Shown here one piece after another: positions 42,566 to 52,067 of a stretch of 64,000 bases of DNA; within the stretch, counting starts at the first letter, position 1; each line of letters starts with the position of its first letter. The DNA lies in NCBI RefSeq assembly GCF_018449605.1, contig NZ_JAAVUW010000011.1:108456-172455 (forward strand), written 5' to 3'. The notes under the pieces are model-generated. The model was given only the letters and a program-made list of their open reading frames with translations, did no database searches and was not told where the DNA came from. The DNA is from Luteibacter sp. dw_328 (GTDB taxonomy: Bacteria > Pseudomonadota > Gammaproteobacteria > Xanthomonadales > Rhodanobacteraceae). The position numbers and the translations under genes were made by a program.

Positions 42566-43812
42566 CGCAGTCCCCGGTCCGGGCTGACCCATACCGCACG
42601 CGTGCCCTTGCGCTTCATCAAGGCTTTGGGCATCGCGACGATGGAGGTCGCCGTGTTAAGTATCCAGTACACCAGTGGGTACCAGATCATCCAGTAGTAG
42701 TTCCGGCCGATGCGCGTTTCATAGCGACGGTCGACCAGCAGGCTGATCAGGAACTGCAGCAGGCAGATCGCGCCGAGGACGACGCCGTGCCACTGCGGCA
42801 ACAGGGTTTCGATGTACAACGACGGCGGCAGATCGCTGAAGAGCCCGAGCACCCACAGCGTGACGATGATCGCCATGGTGTACGACCAGACAAGGCTCAT
42901 CACGTATTCGATGGCGACCGGCCACATGCGACGCTGACGCCAGGCGAACAGCTTCTTCGTGTAACGCAGCAGCACTTCGGAGCCACCCTGGGCCCAGCGC
43001 AGGCGCTGCTTCCACAGGCCGCGAATCGTCTCCGGCATGAGGATCCAGCACAGGGCATTCGGTTCGTAGCGGATTTCCCAGTGGCGCATCTGCAGCCGCC
43101 AGCTCACGTCGATATCCTCGGTGACCATGTCGGTGTTCCAGTAACCGACGTCGTGCAACGCGCTCTTGCGGAACGCGGCGATCACGCCCGAGATCGTGAA
43201 GATGCGTCCATAGACGCGCTGCGCACGCTTGATCAGGCCGATGATGGACGAGAATTCGCCCACCTGCAGTTTGCCCAGCAGGGTGGAGCGATTGCGGATG
43301 CGCGGATTGCCGGTGACCGCGGCGACGCGGGGACTATCGAGCAAGTGCGACAGCAGCCAGTGAGTGGCGTAGTCGTCGAGCAGGGCATCGCCGTCGACAC
43401 AGACCAGGAAGTCCGCGTTGGACGCCAGGGCGGCGGCGCGCAGACCCATGGCCTTGCCCTGATTGCTCGACATGTGGATCACGCGCAGCTTCGGATACTG
43501 GTCGAGCAGTTGATCAAGCTGGGCGCCCGTATCGTCGGTCGAACCGTCGTTGATCGCGATGATTTCGAAGTTCGGGTACTGCTGCGAGGCGAGGTGGGCG
43601 ATGGTTTCGCGTACCTGCTCGCCTTCGTTATGGCAGGGCACCACGAGGGTGACCATGGGGTATTCCGGCAGCTCGGGCGGTTTGACGCGTACCGGCTCGT
43701 TACGTTCCCAACGCATGAAATAGATCACGCCGCCTGTCATCCAAAGCAGCGACATCACCAGCGGATAGAAGAACGCAAATTCCAGCAGTATGTGGAGAAT
43801 CCCGCCGTTCAT
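42562..43812 (-). CDS. pgaC: Poly-beta-1,6-GlcNAc synthase PgaC
   Basis: 416 residues from ATG 43812. Family 2 glycosyltransferase with flanking helices: VVPCHNEGEQV, INDGSTDDTG, DxD site CVDGDALLDD, base TEDIDVSWRLQ and product motif QRLRWAQGG. Polymerises UDP-GlcNAc into PNAG at the inner membrane. ATGA overlaps with both pgaB and pgaD. Confidence 0.94.
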   Translation of the reverse strand: MNGGILHILLEFAFFYPLVMSLLWMTGGVIYFMRWERNEPVRVKPPELPEYPMVTLVVPCHNEGEQVRETIAHLASQQYPNFEIIAINDGSTDDTGAQLDQLLDQYPKLRVIHMSSNQGKAMGLRAAALASNADFLVCVDGDALLDDYATHWLLSHLLDSPRVAAVTGNPRIRNRSTLLGKLQVGEFSSIIGLIKRAQRVYGRIFTISGVIAAFRKSALHDVGYWNTDMVTEDIDVSWRLQMRHWEIRYEPNALCWILMPETIRGLWKQRLRWAQGGSEVLLRYTKKLFAWRQRRMWPVAIEYVMSLVWSYTMAIIVTLWVLGLFSDLPPSLYIETLLPQWHGVVLGAICLLQFLISLLVDRRYETRIGRNYYWMIWYPLVYWILNTATSIVAMPKALMKRKGTRAVWVSPDRGLR

Positions 43813-45692
43813 CGGATGGGCTCCGGATAGGGATAGTCGGATGCCGAAATATAAGGCCGGATGGTTTCCAGGTCGGGATGGTCGTGGAGGAAGTCGTCCG
43901 GGTAGTAACCGATGTGCCACGCACCCGCGGCCTGCATGGTACGCATGCGCTGGGCGAGGTCGCGGTCGTCGATGGGCTGGTGCGTACGCCAGTTCTGCGT
44001 GGCGAATTCGAACAAGGTGCGCTCGAAGCCGTTCGGAACCATCGCGACCTTCGCGGCAAGGTGCTTGTACCAGCCGATGCGGTCCGACTGCTGGTCCAGC
44101 TGCGGCATGGCCATCACGGCCGTCATGTCATAGGCCTTGATGAAGGCGGGCAGGTTCTGCGCCGTCCAGGCTTCCGCATTCGGCTCGAGGACAGGCCGGG
44201 CGTAGAGGTTTCGTGCCGTACGCAACTGCGGGCGCCACTTCTGCATGCGTTCGGAGAGCTCGAGCGTGAAATCGATGAGCGCCTGCGTATTCTGCGCCGG
44301 GGTGTTCTTCGCCCACGGGCCGAGGTTGTCGGTGTCGCGGATATAGGCGTCATCGGAAAACAGCACGCCTGCGGCATCGGCATGCATGGCGAGGTCTTCA
44401 TAGACATCGCCGATCATGGCGCGCACCTTCGGGTCGTACGGCGCAAGGCGATAATGGTCGCCGCCGGGCTTAGGTTCGCCGGCGAGCGAGGGCAGGTCCT
44501 TGCCGTCCGGAAAACGGAAGGCGAGGACGGGCATCCAGGCGTACACGCGCACGCCGGCGCGGGTGCGCAACTGCCACGACACGCGGGAGAAAAGGTCCGC
44601 TCGCATCGGCAGGTGGCGGTTCGGGAAATACACTGCATCGGCGACGCCATCGCCGTCCGGGTCCGCATAGGCCTGCAACCAGACCTGGCTCGGGTGCAGG
44701 CGCTTGATACGATCGAGCAGCTTCGAGAGGTTGCGATCCTGCTGGGCCGGGTCGGGGTCGTACACGTAATCGAGGTCCACCTGCACGGCACGCGTGGGCT
44801 CGACACGATCGAGATGGCGCATCAGCCAGCCCAGGCGGTTCGCGGTGATATTGCCGCTGACCAACAGGCGAGGAATGGTCTTGCCGACCTCGAGGGTGGG
44901 CAGTCGGTCGCCGAGGCTGAAGGTCACCGGCATGCCATGTTCCGCGGCCACGGCGCGACCCACACGGGTATAGGCGCCGTAAGGCCATGCGACGGCGCGC
45001 GGACGAACACCCGTGTGCTCGGCGATTTCGTCCGCACTGTGCTGGAGATCGGCGCCGACGCGAGCGCGGTACTGCGCTTCGTCTTCGTACACGTGGGCTT
45101 TGTCGTCGTAACGCAGCGAGGCGGCGGCGGGCAACAGGTTGCCTTGCGGATTGCCCTCGGTGCCTTCGTGCATACCCCAGGAGTGCGAGGCGAATTCGAC
45201 CAGGCCGCCCTTGTGCATCTCGCTCACCTGGTCCCAGGTGAGGAAGCAGTCGCGATCGCAGTCGGAACCGTTATAAGGCATGCGCTTGCCGGCGGGCATG
45301 TCCATCCAGGAGCCGACGATGGCGGCGACGGCGGGATAGTTATAAGCGCGTAGCAGGGGATAGACGCGGGTGTAGAAACTCTCCAGGCCGTCGTCGAAGG
45401 TGAGCAGCACGGCGTTCGGGGGAAGCCTGGCACCGCCGTGGCTGGCATCGACGACCTGCTGCAGGCTGACGATGTTGTAGCCGCTGGCCTTGAGCCAGTC
45501 GAAGTGCGAGATCAGGTGATCGGTGCTGGTCGCATCGGGATCGCGGTCGGCCTGCAGGCCGACATCGTCGCGAACGTCGTGATAGGCGAGCACGATCAGC
45601 GTGGGCCGCGCCGGAGCGACGGTCTGCGCGAATGCGGGAAGCGCGAGCCCGAGCAGGGCTAGCAGGAACAACAGCGAACGCATGACTCTCAT
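43809..45692 (-). CDS. pgaB: Poly-beta-1,6-GlcNAc N-deacetylase PgaB
   Basis: 627 residues from ATG 45692 (ATGA with the pgaA stop); ATG 45683 is a second option. Signal peptide ~1-23. N-terminal NodB-type deacetylase: LAYHDVRDD, LLTFDDG, EFASHSWGMH. C-terminal GH-like domain: VQVDLDYVYDPDPAQQ, LFSDDAYIRD and GWYKHLAAKV. It partly deacetylates PNAG during export. No lipobox Cys is visible, unlike the E. coli lipoprotein. Confidence 0.92.
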   Translation of the reverse strand: MRVMRSLLFLLALLGLALPAFAQTVAPARPTLIVLAYHDVRDDVGLQADRDPDATSTDHLISHFDWLKASGYNIVSLQQVVDASHGGARLPPNAVLLTFDDGLESFYTRVYPLLRAYNYPAVAAIVGSWMDMPAGKRMPYNGSDCDRDCFLTWDQVSEMHKGGLVEFASHSWGMHEGTEGNPQGNLLPAAASLRYDDKAHVYEDEAQYRARVGADLQHSADEIAEHTGVRPRAVAWPYGAYTRVGRAVAAEHGMPVTFSLGDRLPTLEVGKTIPRLLVSGNITANRLGWLMRHLDRVEPTRAVQVDLDYVYDPDPAQQDRNLSKLLDRIKRLHPSQVWLQAYADPDGDGVADAVYFPNRHLPMRADLFSRVSWQLRTRAGVRVYAWMPVLAFRFPDGKDLPSLAGEPKPGGDHYRLAPYDPKVRAMIGDVYEDLAMHADAAGVLFSDDAYIRDTDNLGPWAKNTPAQNTQALIDFTLELSERMQKWRPQLRTARNLYARPVLEPNAEAWTAQNLPAFIKAYDMTAVMAMPQLDQQSDRIGWYKHLAAKVAMVPNGFERTLFEFATQNWRTHQPIDDRDLAQRMRTMQAAGAWHIGYYPDDFLHDHPDLETIRPYISASDYPYPEPIR

Positions 45693-47740
45693 TCTCCCCA
45701 GTGCAGGGTCAGGTCGAGGACGACGCGATGTTCGCGGCGGCCATCGTAGGGTTGGTTGTGCCAGCCGATTCCCCAGCCAAGGCGGATGCCCGCGCGTGGC
45801 TGGAAGATCTGGCCGTAGCGCACGCTGGCCATCCAGTCGCTGGCATAACCCTGTTCGTCGTACTCGCCGACGGCGACGTCGATACGCTGGGTGACCTGGC
45901 GTTCGTAGAACTGGCCGAGCAGGTTTTCCAGCCGGCCAGTGAGCGCGTAGCTGTTGTCGCGGCGCGGGTTGAAATAAGGGCGATCGGTCTGCGTGTTCAT
46001 CGAGCCGCCCACTTCCACGCCGCCGTCGAGGGCGAGGTTGGGCGCGGTGTAAACGCGTTGGGTGAAGGCAGCCAGCCAGCTCGTGCGTTTGTTGCCGTCG
46101 CTGAAATTGTCGCGGGCCACACCCAGTCGCGCCTGCGTGAGCTCGCTCGCCCGCCATGTCACGGCCGTTTCGAGGGTCTTCGCGGAGATACCGTAGTACT
46201 GCGCGCGCAACGGCGTGTCTTCGCCGGCCGTGCTGAAGTCGGTGGCGATCGCCCAGTGGTCGGTTATCGCCCAGTTCACGCCGGCTTCCAGGGCGGTCTT
46301 GCCCACGTACCTGTCCGCGGCGGGCAACGCCTGCACATAGGCTTCGAGGCCACGTGCGTAGCCACGCACGCCGACGCCGAACCGCGTCCGGCGGACGTCG
46401 CCTTCCGGCAGGTCGGCGGTGGAATAGCGGCCCAGCGCGACGACGCGCCAGTGATCGTCGATCAGCGGGCTTTCGATCGTCGCCAGCGTGGCGCTGTCGC
46501 GGTCGCCGTAGTCGGGGCTGGAACCCTTGCCGTTCTCCTGGCTGATGTCGAACTGCCAGCCGCGCTCGCGATCCCACGACTGGATGGCGCGGTCGACGCG
46601 GTCAGTGCGACTGCCGAGCACCTTGGCCTCGGCGAGATCGTCGTCGATGCCTTCGTAATCGTGCAGGGCGCGCTTCGTATCCGCGGCGTCGAGGTAGGAA
46701 TCGACATCCCGCGGATTGAGGGTATCGGCAATCGCGAGGTCGTCCTGGGCGCGCCGGGGCCAGCCGCGGGCCAGTTCCACCATGCCCAGCTGGCGACGGA
46801 TGTCCGAATCGGCCGGTGCCTCGCGGCTGAGCGGCACGATGCGCGCATACGCGTCGGCTTGCATATCCACGATGCTGCGTGCCGAGATGGCGGCCGATTC
46901 GGCGTCGAACTTGCGCGGGTTCTGGATGGGCAGGCGAATGCCGGGAACACGGACCCACGGCTGTTCCTTCGCCGCCAGATTGTCGATGGTGGTGAACGCC
47001 TTGCCGGTCTGTCCCGACTCCAGGTACGCGTACATGAGTCCGATGCGCGGATCGAGATCGGCGGCGTCGTAAGGACCGGGATCCCTGGCGATGCTGTCTT
47101 CATAAACCTGTGCGGCCTCGGCCGGGCGGCGCTTGGCGAGAAGGGCGTCGGCCGCGTTGCGCTCGGCGTAAGCGGGTAGCGTCACCCCTTGCTTGTGCAG
47201 GGCGTCGTAGCGCTGCACGGCTTCGTCCATGAGTCCTGCCTGATCCAGCGCCACGATGAGGTCGAACTGTTCGCGAAGGCGCATGTCGGCGGGAAGGAGG
47301 GGGTCGTCCGCGAGTCGTCGTGCATCGACGACCGCGCGATCGGCTTCGGCGTACGGTGCACGCGGATCGGCCGGCGAACCCTCGGCCCACCGGGTTTCCC
47401 GGGCCACGTGATCGGCGTCGAGACGCGCACTGTCCGCAGGACTCTGCGGTGGCTGTAGGGTCGACGCCAGTTCCCTGGCGCGCGTCGTTGCGCCGATTTC
47501 CGTCAACAAAGTGACGTTGAGCGCCTGTGCTTCGCGGTCGTCCGGCCACCGGGCGAGGATTGCCTGGACCTGTGCCAATGCGTCCACCCGATGACCCTGG
47601 TCACGCTCCTGACGCACTTTTGCCATGAGTGCATCGCGTTCGGGCGGTACCGCGGCCCAGGCCGCGGGCCCATGCAGGGCCAGAAACAACGCCAGGCACA
47701 GCCTTGCGCGAGGTACGCGGGCGTCCTGCTGAAAAATCAT
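45689..47740 (-). CDS. pgaA: PNAG export porin PgaA
   Basis: 683 residues from ATG 47740 (GGGA ~9 bases before); ATG 47755 is also in frame. Signal peptide ~1-30. N-terminal TPR-like helical repeats (residues ~35-400) and a C-terminal beta-barrel ending YDGRREHRVVLDLTLHWGE. Transports deacetylated PNAG through the outer membrane. First gene of pgaABCD, with 184 bases upstream before the next gene; the promoter must lie there but no clear box was found. Confidence 0.9.
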   Translation of the reverse strand: MIFQQDARVPRARLCLALFLALHGPAAWAAVPPERDALMAKVRQERDQGHRVDALAQVQAILARWPDDREAQALNVTLLTEIGATTRARELASTLQPPQSPADSARLDADHVARETRWAEGSPADPRAPYAEADRAVVDARRLADDPLLPADMRLREQFDLIVALDQAGLMDEAVQRYDALHKQGVTLPAYAERNAADALLAKRRPAEAAQVYEDSIARDPGPYDAADLDPRIGLMYAYLESGQTGKAFTTIDNLAAKEQPWVRVPGIRLPIQNPRKFDAESAAISARSIVDMQADAYARIVPLSREAPADSDIRRQLGMVELARGWPRRAQDDLAIADTLNPRDVDSYLDAADTKRALHDYEGIDDDLAEAKVLGSRTDRVDRAIQSWDRERGWQFDISQENGKGSSPDYGDRDSATLATIESPLIDDHWRVVALGRYSTADLPEGDVRRTRFGVGVRGYARGLEAYVQALPAADRYVGKTALEAGVNWAITDHWAIATDFSTAGEDTPLRAQYYGISAKTLETAVTWRASELTQARLGVARDNFSDGNKRTSWLAAFTQRVYTAPNLALDGGVEVGGSMNTQTDRPYFNPRRDNSYALTGRLENLLGQFYERQVTQRIDVAVGEYDEQGYASDWMASVRYGQIFQPRAGIRLGWGIGWHNQPYDGRREHRVVLDLTLHWGE

Positions 47741-47924
47741 CAAAGTTGATCCCATCCCAACAACATGACCTGTATCTGCCGGGCCGAATGTCCATTCTCG
47801 GCAACGGAGGTTGAAAGTAGCGTGGGATGGTAGAGGCAAGCCCTGTGCCATCCATGTCAACGCGCGCGCGTTCCGTTCAGGTCACTTGATACGTAGCGGC
47901 GGCTGGCACGGATGCAACGGGTAC

Positions 47925-48326
47925 TTATTGAGCGTGGCTCGTGAGTTCGAAGCCCTCGTCGATCCATCCCGTCACGCCGCCCGCCATGAGCTTCACTGGC
48001 AGGCCAAGGCGAGCCAGCTTTGCGGCACCTCGCGCGGCGCCGTTGCAATGGGGCCCGGCGCAATAGGTCACGAAGAGCGTCGATGCGGGCCACGACGCCA
48101 TGCGTGAGGCGATGATCTTGCCGTGGGGCAGGTTGATTGCGCCTGGAACGTGGCCCTGGGCGAACAGGGCAGGGCTGCGGACATCGAGCAGGACGAAGCC
48201 CGGGTCGTCGAGGGCGAGTGCGTCGTGCGTATCCCAGCAGTCGGTTTCAAAGCTGAGCTCCGACTCGAAATGGGCGATGGCGAGGTCCGATGGGGCGGCG
48301 GGGACGCGAGTGACGGCGTTCGACAT
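47925..48326 (-). CDS. Rhodanese-domain protein
   Basis: 133 residues. Rhodanese fold with LLDVRSPALFAQGHVPGAIN and active-site Cys in TYCAGPHCNGAARGAAKLA, followed by LMAGGVTGWIDEGF. Single-domain sulfurtransferase. Divergent from ftrA, 90 bases apart; FtrA homologues are often next to a rhodanese gene and probably control it. Confidence 0.93.
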   Translation of the reverse strand: MSNAVTRVPAAPSDLAIAHFESELSFETDCWDTHDALALDDPGFVLLDVRSPALFAQGHVPGAINLPHGKIIASRMASWPASTLFVTYCAGPHCNGAARGAAKLARLGLPVKLMAGGVTGWIDEGFELTSHAQ

Positions 48327-48416
48327 GGCAGTGCTCTCGTGCGGTGGGTGTGCAAGCCATTGTCCCGATGGCGCAAGCGCGGCATAGTGGCGTGAACGCC
48401 ATCATGCGATCAGATC

Positions 48417-49388
48417 ATGCCAATCCCTTTTGCGCCGCCCAATGCGCTCGTCGTGGCCCTGGTCTACGAGGGGCTGTGCATGTTCGAGTTCGCCAGTGCC
48501 GCCGAAGTGTTCGGCATGGCGCGGCCGGAACTGGGCGAGGACTGGTATCGCTTCGAGACCTGCGCCGCGGAGCAGGGCGAGGTCCGGGGCCAGTACGGCA
48601 CCCGCCTTCAGCCCGACGGGAATCTGGATCGGCTCGCGGAGGCGGGGACGATCATCGTGCCGGGCTGGAAGGGCGTTGACGAGCCCGTGCCCTTAGCCGT
48701 CGTGGACGCGCTTCATCGTGCCCATGCACGTGGGGCGCGGCTTCTCTCCATCTGCTCGGGTTCGTTCGTGCTCGCCGCCACAGGGTTACTGGACGGCAGG
48801 CGTGCCACGACGCACTGGCGCTACGCGGAGGCCATGCGCGTTCGTTATCCCACCATTGAGGTGGATCCGGATGTGCTTTATGTCGACGAGGGTCAGTTGC
48901 TCACCTCGGCGGGCAGCGCCGCGGGTCTCGACCTCTGCCTGCACCTCATCCGGCGTGACCGCGGCCCGGCCATTGCCAATCACGTAGCGAGGCGGCTGGT
49001 CATCCCACCGCATCGGGACGGCGGCCAGGCCCAGTACGTCGAGCGCCCCGTGGCCCAGCGCGAACGCGACCTGCTGGGCCCCGTGATGGACGCGATGCGT
49101 CGCCGCCTTGCCGACGACCTGCCGCTGGCCACGCTCGCCGCCATGGCGGCGATGAGCGAGCGATCCTTCATCCGTCGCTTCAAGGCTTCGACGGGAACCA
49201 CGCCGGCGGACTGGCTGACGACGCTTCGAGTCGATCGGGCGCGCGAGTTGCTGGAGAGCTCGGCGTTATCGATCGACCTGATCGCCGGCCAGACCGGGCT
49301 CGGTACGGCGACCACCCTGCGACATCACTTCCGGCGCAAGCTGGGCACCAGTCCGGGCGCTTACCGTCAGCGGTTTGCTGCGCCATAG
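48417..49388 (+). CDS. ftrA: FtrA/GlxA-type AraC-family regulator
   Basis: 323 residues. N-terminal DJ-1/PfpI-like domain (FEFASAAEVFGMARPEL, LLSICSGSFVLAATGLLDGR, TTHWRYAEAM) and a C-terminal AraC HTH (LPLATLAAMAAMSERSFIRR, and GLGTATTLRHHFRRKLGTSP). GlxA group; position beside the rhodanese gene matches FtrA. Likely activates the divergent rhodanese gene. Confidence 0.9.
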   Translation: MPIPFAPPNALVVALVYEGLCMFEFASAAEVFGMARPELGEDWYRFETCAAEQGEVRGQYGTRLQPDGNLDRLAEAGTIIVPGWKGVDEPVPLAVVDALHRAHARGARLLSICSGSFVLAATGLLDGRRATTHWRYAEAMRVRYPTIEVDPDVLYVDEGQLLTSAGSAAGLDLCLHLIRRDRGPAIANHVARRLVIPPHRDGGQAQYVERPVAQRERDLLGPVMDAMRRRLADDLPLATLAAMAAMSERSFIRRFKASTGTTPADWLTTLRVDRARELLESSALSIDLIAGQTGLGTATTLRHHFRRKLGTSPGAYRQRFAAP

Positions 49389-49477
49389 ACGGCGGCCTAT
49401 GCCATTCCTCCGATTCACCTCGCGGGTCGAAGGCGCTACAACGGTCAGGTTGGGTCTGGATTCCGGGGTGACTGGCG

Positions 49478-50665
49478 ATGGTGGAACCGCACGCTTCGAA
49501 CGCAACCGTGGCTTCAACGGCGCCGCTGCCTCGCCTGGACTTCATCGACGCACTACGTGGCCTCGTCATCGCACTGATGGTGCTCGACCATACGCGCGAC
49601 TTCGTCAACCGCCAGGCCTTCCTGTTCGATCCGCTGGATCTGGACAAGACGTCGGTGGCGTTGTTTCTGACGCGCTGGGTGACGCACCTTTGTGCGCCGA
49701 CCTTCGTTCTCCTGTCGGGTGTTTCGATCTTCCTACAGGTCCATCGAGGCAAGACGGGCTGGCCGCTCTCGCGGTTCCTGCTCACGCGCGGCCTCTGGTT
49801 GATGTTCCTCGAAGTCACTTTCGTCGACCTTGGTTTCGACTTCCGTCCCGCCGTCTTCCTGCAGGTGATCTATGCAATCGGCCTGAGCATGGTGCTGATG
49901 TCCGCCGTGGTGCATCTGCCGCGCCGCGTGGTGCTGGGGATTGGCGTCGCCCTGGTCGCCGGGCACAACCTGTTCGATGGCGTGGATGCCGGCACGCTCG
50001 GCGTGTGGGGGCTGCCATGGCACCTGCTGATGCAGCCGGGTCCGCTGCCGTTCGGCTTCATTGCCTACCCGGTGCTGCCATGGTTCGGGATCATGTGCGT
50101 GGGTTACGGCATCGGCGGCATCTATCTGATGGAGCCATCGCGGCGAACCCGGACGCTCGCGCTGCTGGCCATCGGCATGTTGCTTCTGTTCTTCGTGCTT
50201 CGCCTGCCGAACGTCTATGGCGACCCGCATCCCTGGACGGTTCCCACTGATCGCTCACTGACACCGTTGGCAGTCATGTCGGTGGCGAAGTACCCACCTT
50301 CGCTGGACTATGTTCTGGTCACCCTGGGAATCTCCACGCTGCTCGGCCTCGCCTTGGGCCGTGCGCCGGCATGGTTGCTGAAACCCTTCCTGGCCTTCGG
50401 CCGCACGCCGATGCTGTCGTACCTGCTGCACCTGTATCTGGCGCATACGTTCGCGGTGATCATCGCGCAGTTCTACGGCGTGCCCGCGGCGCACTTCATC
50501 GGCACGTTGAGCGATCAGTCGCGGCTTCGCGCCGATGGATGGGGGTTGTCGTTAGCCGGCACGTATGCCGTGTGGCTCGCGGTGCTGGTCGTGCTCTATC
50601 CGATCGCAAGCCGCTACGCGCGGTACCGGGCCACTCACAAAACGTGGTGGCTGAGCTACCTGTGA
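49478..50665 (+). CDS. DUF1624/heparan-acetyltransferase-like membrane protein
   Basis: 395 residues with about ten helices. The N-terminal segment RLDFIDALRGLVIALMVLDH is the DUF1624/HGSNAT signature (R..DxxRG...M...H), then FAPTFVLLSGVS-like VTHLCAPTFVLLSGVSIF, and a late PMLSYLLHLYLAH. Members are predicted acyltransferases of membrane glycans or lipids. Its stop directly abuts the convergent TPR-like gene end. Acceptor unknown. Confidence 0.88.
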   Translation: MVEPHASNATVASTAPLPRLDFIDALRGLVIALMVLDHTRDFVNRQAFLFDPLDLDKTSVALFLTRWVTHLCAPTFVLLSGVSIFLQVHRGKTGWPLSRFLLTRGLWLMFLEVTFVDLGFDFRPAVFLQVIYAIGLSMVLMSAVVHLPRRVVLGIGVALVAGHNLFDGVDAGTLGVWGLPWHLLMQPGPLPFGFIAYPVLPWFGIMCVGYGIGGIYLMEPSRRTRTLALLAIGMLLLFFVLRLPNVYGDPHPWTVPTDRSLTPLAVMSVAKYPPSLDYVLVTLGISTLLGLALGRAPAWLLKPFLAFGRTPMLSYLLHLYLAHTFAVIIAQFYGVPAAHFIGTLSDQSRLRADGWGLSLAGTYAVWLAVLVVLYPIASRYARYRATHKTWWLSYL

Positions 50666-51289
50666 CTAGTGGAGACCTACTATCTTGGCAAGCAGAGAGA
50701 GGGATAGAGCATGCTTCTCAGATACGAGCCCTATGTTTGGATGGTACTGGAATCCCGAGTGATCGATCGTCGCGGCCTCGAGAGCTGCTAGTGCCTGCGC
50801 TCGGCATTCCGGACTATGGCGCCGGGCAAGAATGATCGCGCGAGTAGCGTGGTGCTTGAAACGATCGACAGGAAACATGAGGCGCCCGCTCGAGAGTTCC
50901 AGAACTTCCATTGCGCGATCGAAATGGCTCTCCAGACCCAGGGTGGCAATCAGGTAAGGGAGGTCCGAGTAAGCGCAGGTTTTCATCTGCGGATAAGTCG
51001 CCTCTCTGGCCAGGGCCGCCTCGTAAGCTTGGATGGCGAGATTGACATCGCCAAGGGCGAGGTAGGATGTCGCTCGGTCGACATATGCCTGAGCATGATC
51101 GAAGTGCTCACCGAGTGCGAAATACCGATCCAACAGGGCAAGCGCTACTCGCGGATGCCTGTCGGTAAGGCTGCAGGCCTGGATCCTCAGGTAATCGCTC
51201 TTGTGGCGTGCTCGCGACAGCTTCTCCTCGAACGCTGCCGCGATGCCATCATTCCAGTCGACGTTTCGATACCAGTCTTCGCGAGACAT
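50666..51289 (-). CDS. TPR-like protein of unknown function
   Basis: 207 residues, helical repeats: RVALALLDRYFALGEHFDHA, AYVDRATSYLALGDVNLAIQ and AYEAALAREATY fit TPR units at ~50-115, followed by LPYLIATLGLESHFDRAMEV. No signal peptide or membrane helix. Lower GC than its neighbours (sampled lines ~50-60%). The C-terminal half has no known motif. Orphan; possible immunity- or adaptor-like helper protein, but nothing proves that. It may be read through from the catabolic operon upstream (33-base gap). Confidence 0.75.
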   Translation of the reverse strand: MSREDWYRNVDWNDGIAAAFEEKLSRARHKSDYLRIQACSLTDRHPRVALALLDRYFALGEHFDHAQAYVDRATSYLALGDVNLAIQAYEAALAREATYPQMKTCAYSDLPYLIATLGLESHFDRAMEVLELSSGRLMFPVDRFKHHATRAIILARRHSPECRAQALAALEAATIDHSGFQYHPNIGLVSEKHALSLSLLAKIVGLH

Positions 51290-51322
51290 TCATCACCCGA
51301 GAGTCGCGTCCAGAAAACGATG

Positions 51323-52042
51323 TTAGCCCAACGCGCTCGCCACCGCCGGGAACACCGATTCATAAGCCTCGCCGTACGTCATCGGCGTGCCGGAGTTGCG
51401 ACCGCCCTGTACGCCGCGCTGCAGCGCCACGCGTGTGTAGTACTCCCACAGGTGTTCCTGGCCTTGCATGCACTCGATCGCCGCACGCTTCCTGTCCCAC
51501 GCATCGGTGATGTTGAGGATCGTGTCCGGCTTCCAACCGCACTGTTCGGGCTGGTGCGGCTCGAAGAGGTAGACCTGCGGGGCACCGATCACCGGTGTCT
51601 CCGGGTCGTGACCGTGCGCCTGCGCGACGATCCGGGCCTCCTGTGCAAACGCGCTGACCGCGACGTGGTCGGCGTTGTACGGGTCCTTCCTGGAGTGGGT
51701 CATGACCCAGTTGGGCCGCACGGAGCGATAGAGGTCGGCGAGCCGGAACAGTGAGTCGTTAGTCAGTGTGATCGGGTAATCGCCGAGGTCCCAGAACTGG
51801 ATATCGGCGACGCCGAGGTGCTTCGCAGCGTTCTCGGCCTCGACCTGGCGCTCCGACTTCACCTTGTCCAGCGTCATGCCGGGCTTGCGCCACAGCTTGG
51901 CCGATTCGCCGCGTTCGCCATACGACAGGCAGACAACGGTGATATCCCAGCCGGCCGCGGCGTGCAGGGCGATCGCGCCGCCGGCGCGCCAGACGAAGTC
52001 AGCCGAGTGCGCGCTGACGACCAAGGCGGTTTTCTTGCTCAT
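51323..52042 (-). CDS. galB: 4-oxalomesaconate hydratase GalB-type (PIG-L fold)
   Basis: 239 residues. PIG-L/LmbE zinc fold with VVSAHSADFVWRAGGAIALH (an altered AHxDD motif) and the GalB-like segments CLSYGERGESAKLWRK, FWDLGDYPI, APQVYLFEPHQPEQCGWKP, QEHLWEYYTRVALQRGVQ. GalB of Pseudomonas converts 4-oxalomesaconate to 4-carboxy-4-hydroxy-2-oxoadipate in gallate degradation. Lies 25 bases after the oprB stop in the operon. The aldolase for its product is encoded 5 kb upstream in the same transcript direction. Confidence 0.88.
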   Translation of the reverse strand: MSKKTALVVSAHSADFVWRAGGAIALHAAAGWDITVVCLSYGERGESAKLWRKPGMTLDKVKSERQVEAENAAKHLGVADIQFWDLGDYPITLTNDSLFRLADLYRSVRPNWVMTHSRKDPYNADHVAVSAFAQEARIVAQAHGHDPETPVIGAPQVYLFEPHQPEQCGWKPDTILNITDAWDRKRAAIECMQGQEHLWEYYTRVALQRGVQGGRNSGTPMTYGEAYESVFPAVASALG

Positions 52043-52067
52043 GAGGGGATCCGTTCGTAGAGGAGGG

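Noticed and set aside
43878..47179. Two ~490-codon + strand frames opposite pgaB and pgaA
   Set aside because: No family motifs or ribosome sites; the minus-strand pgaA/pgaB signals (deacetylase motifs, barrel end) are strong.
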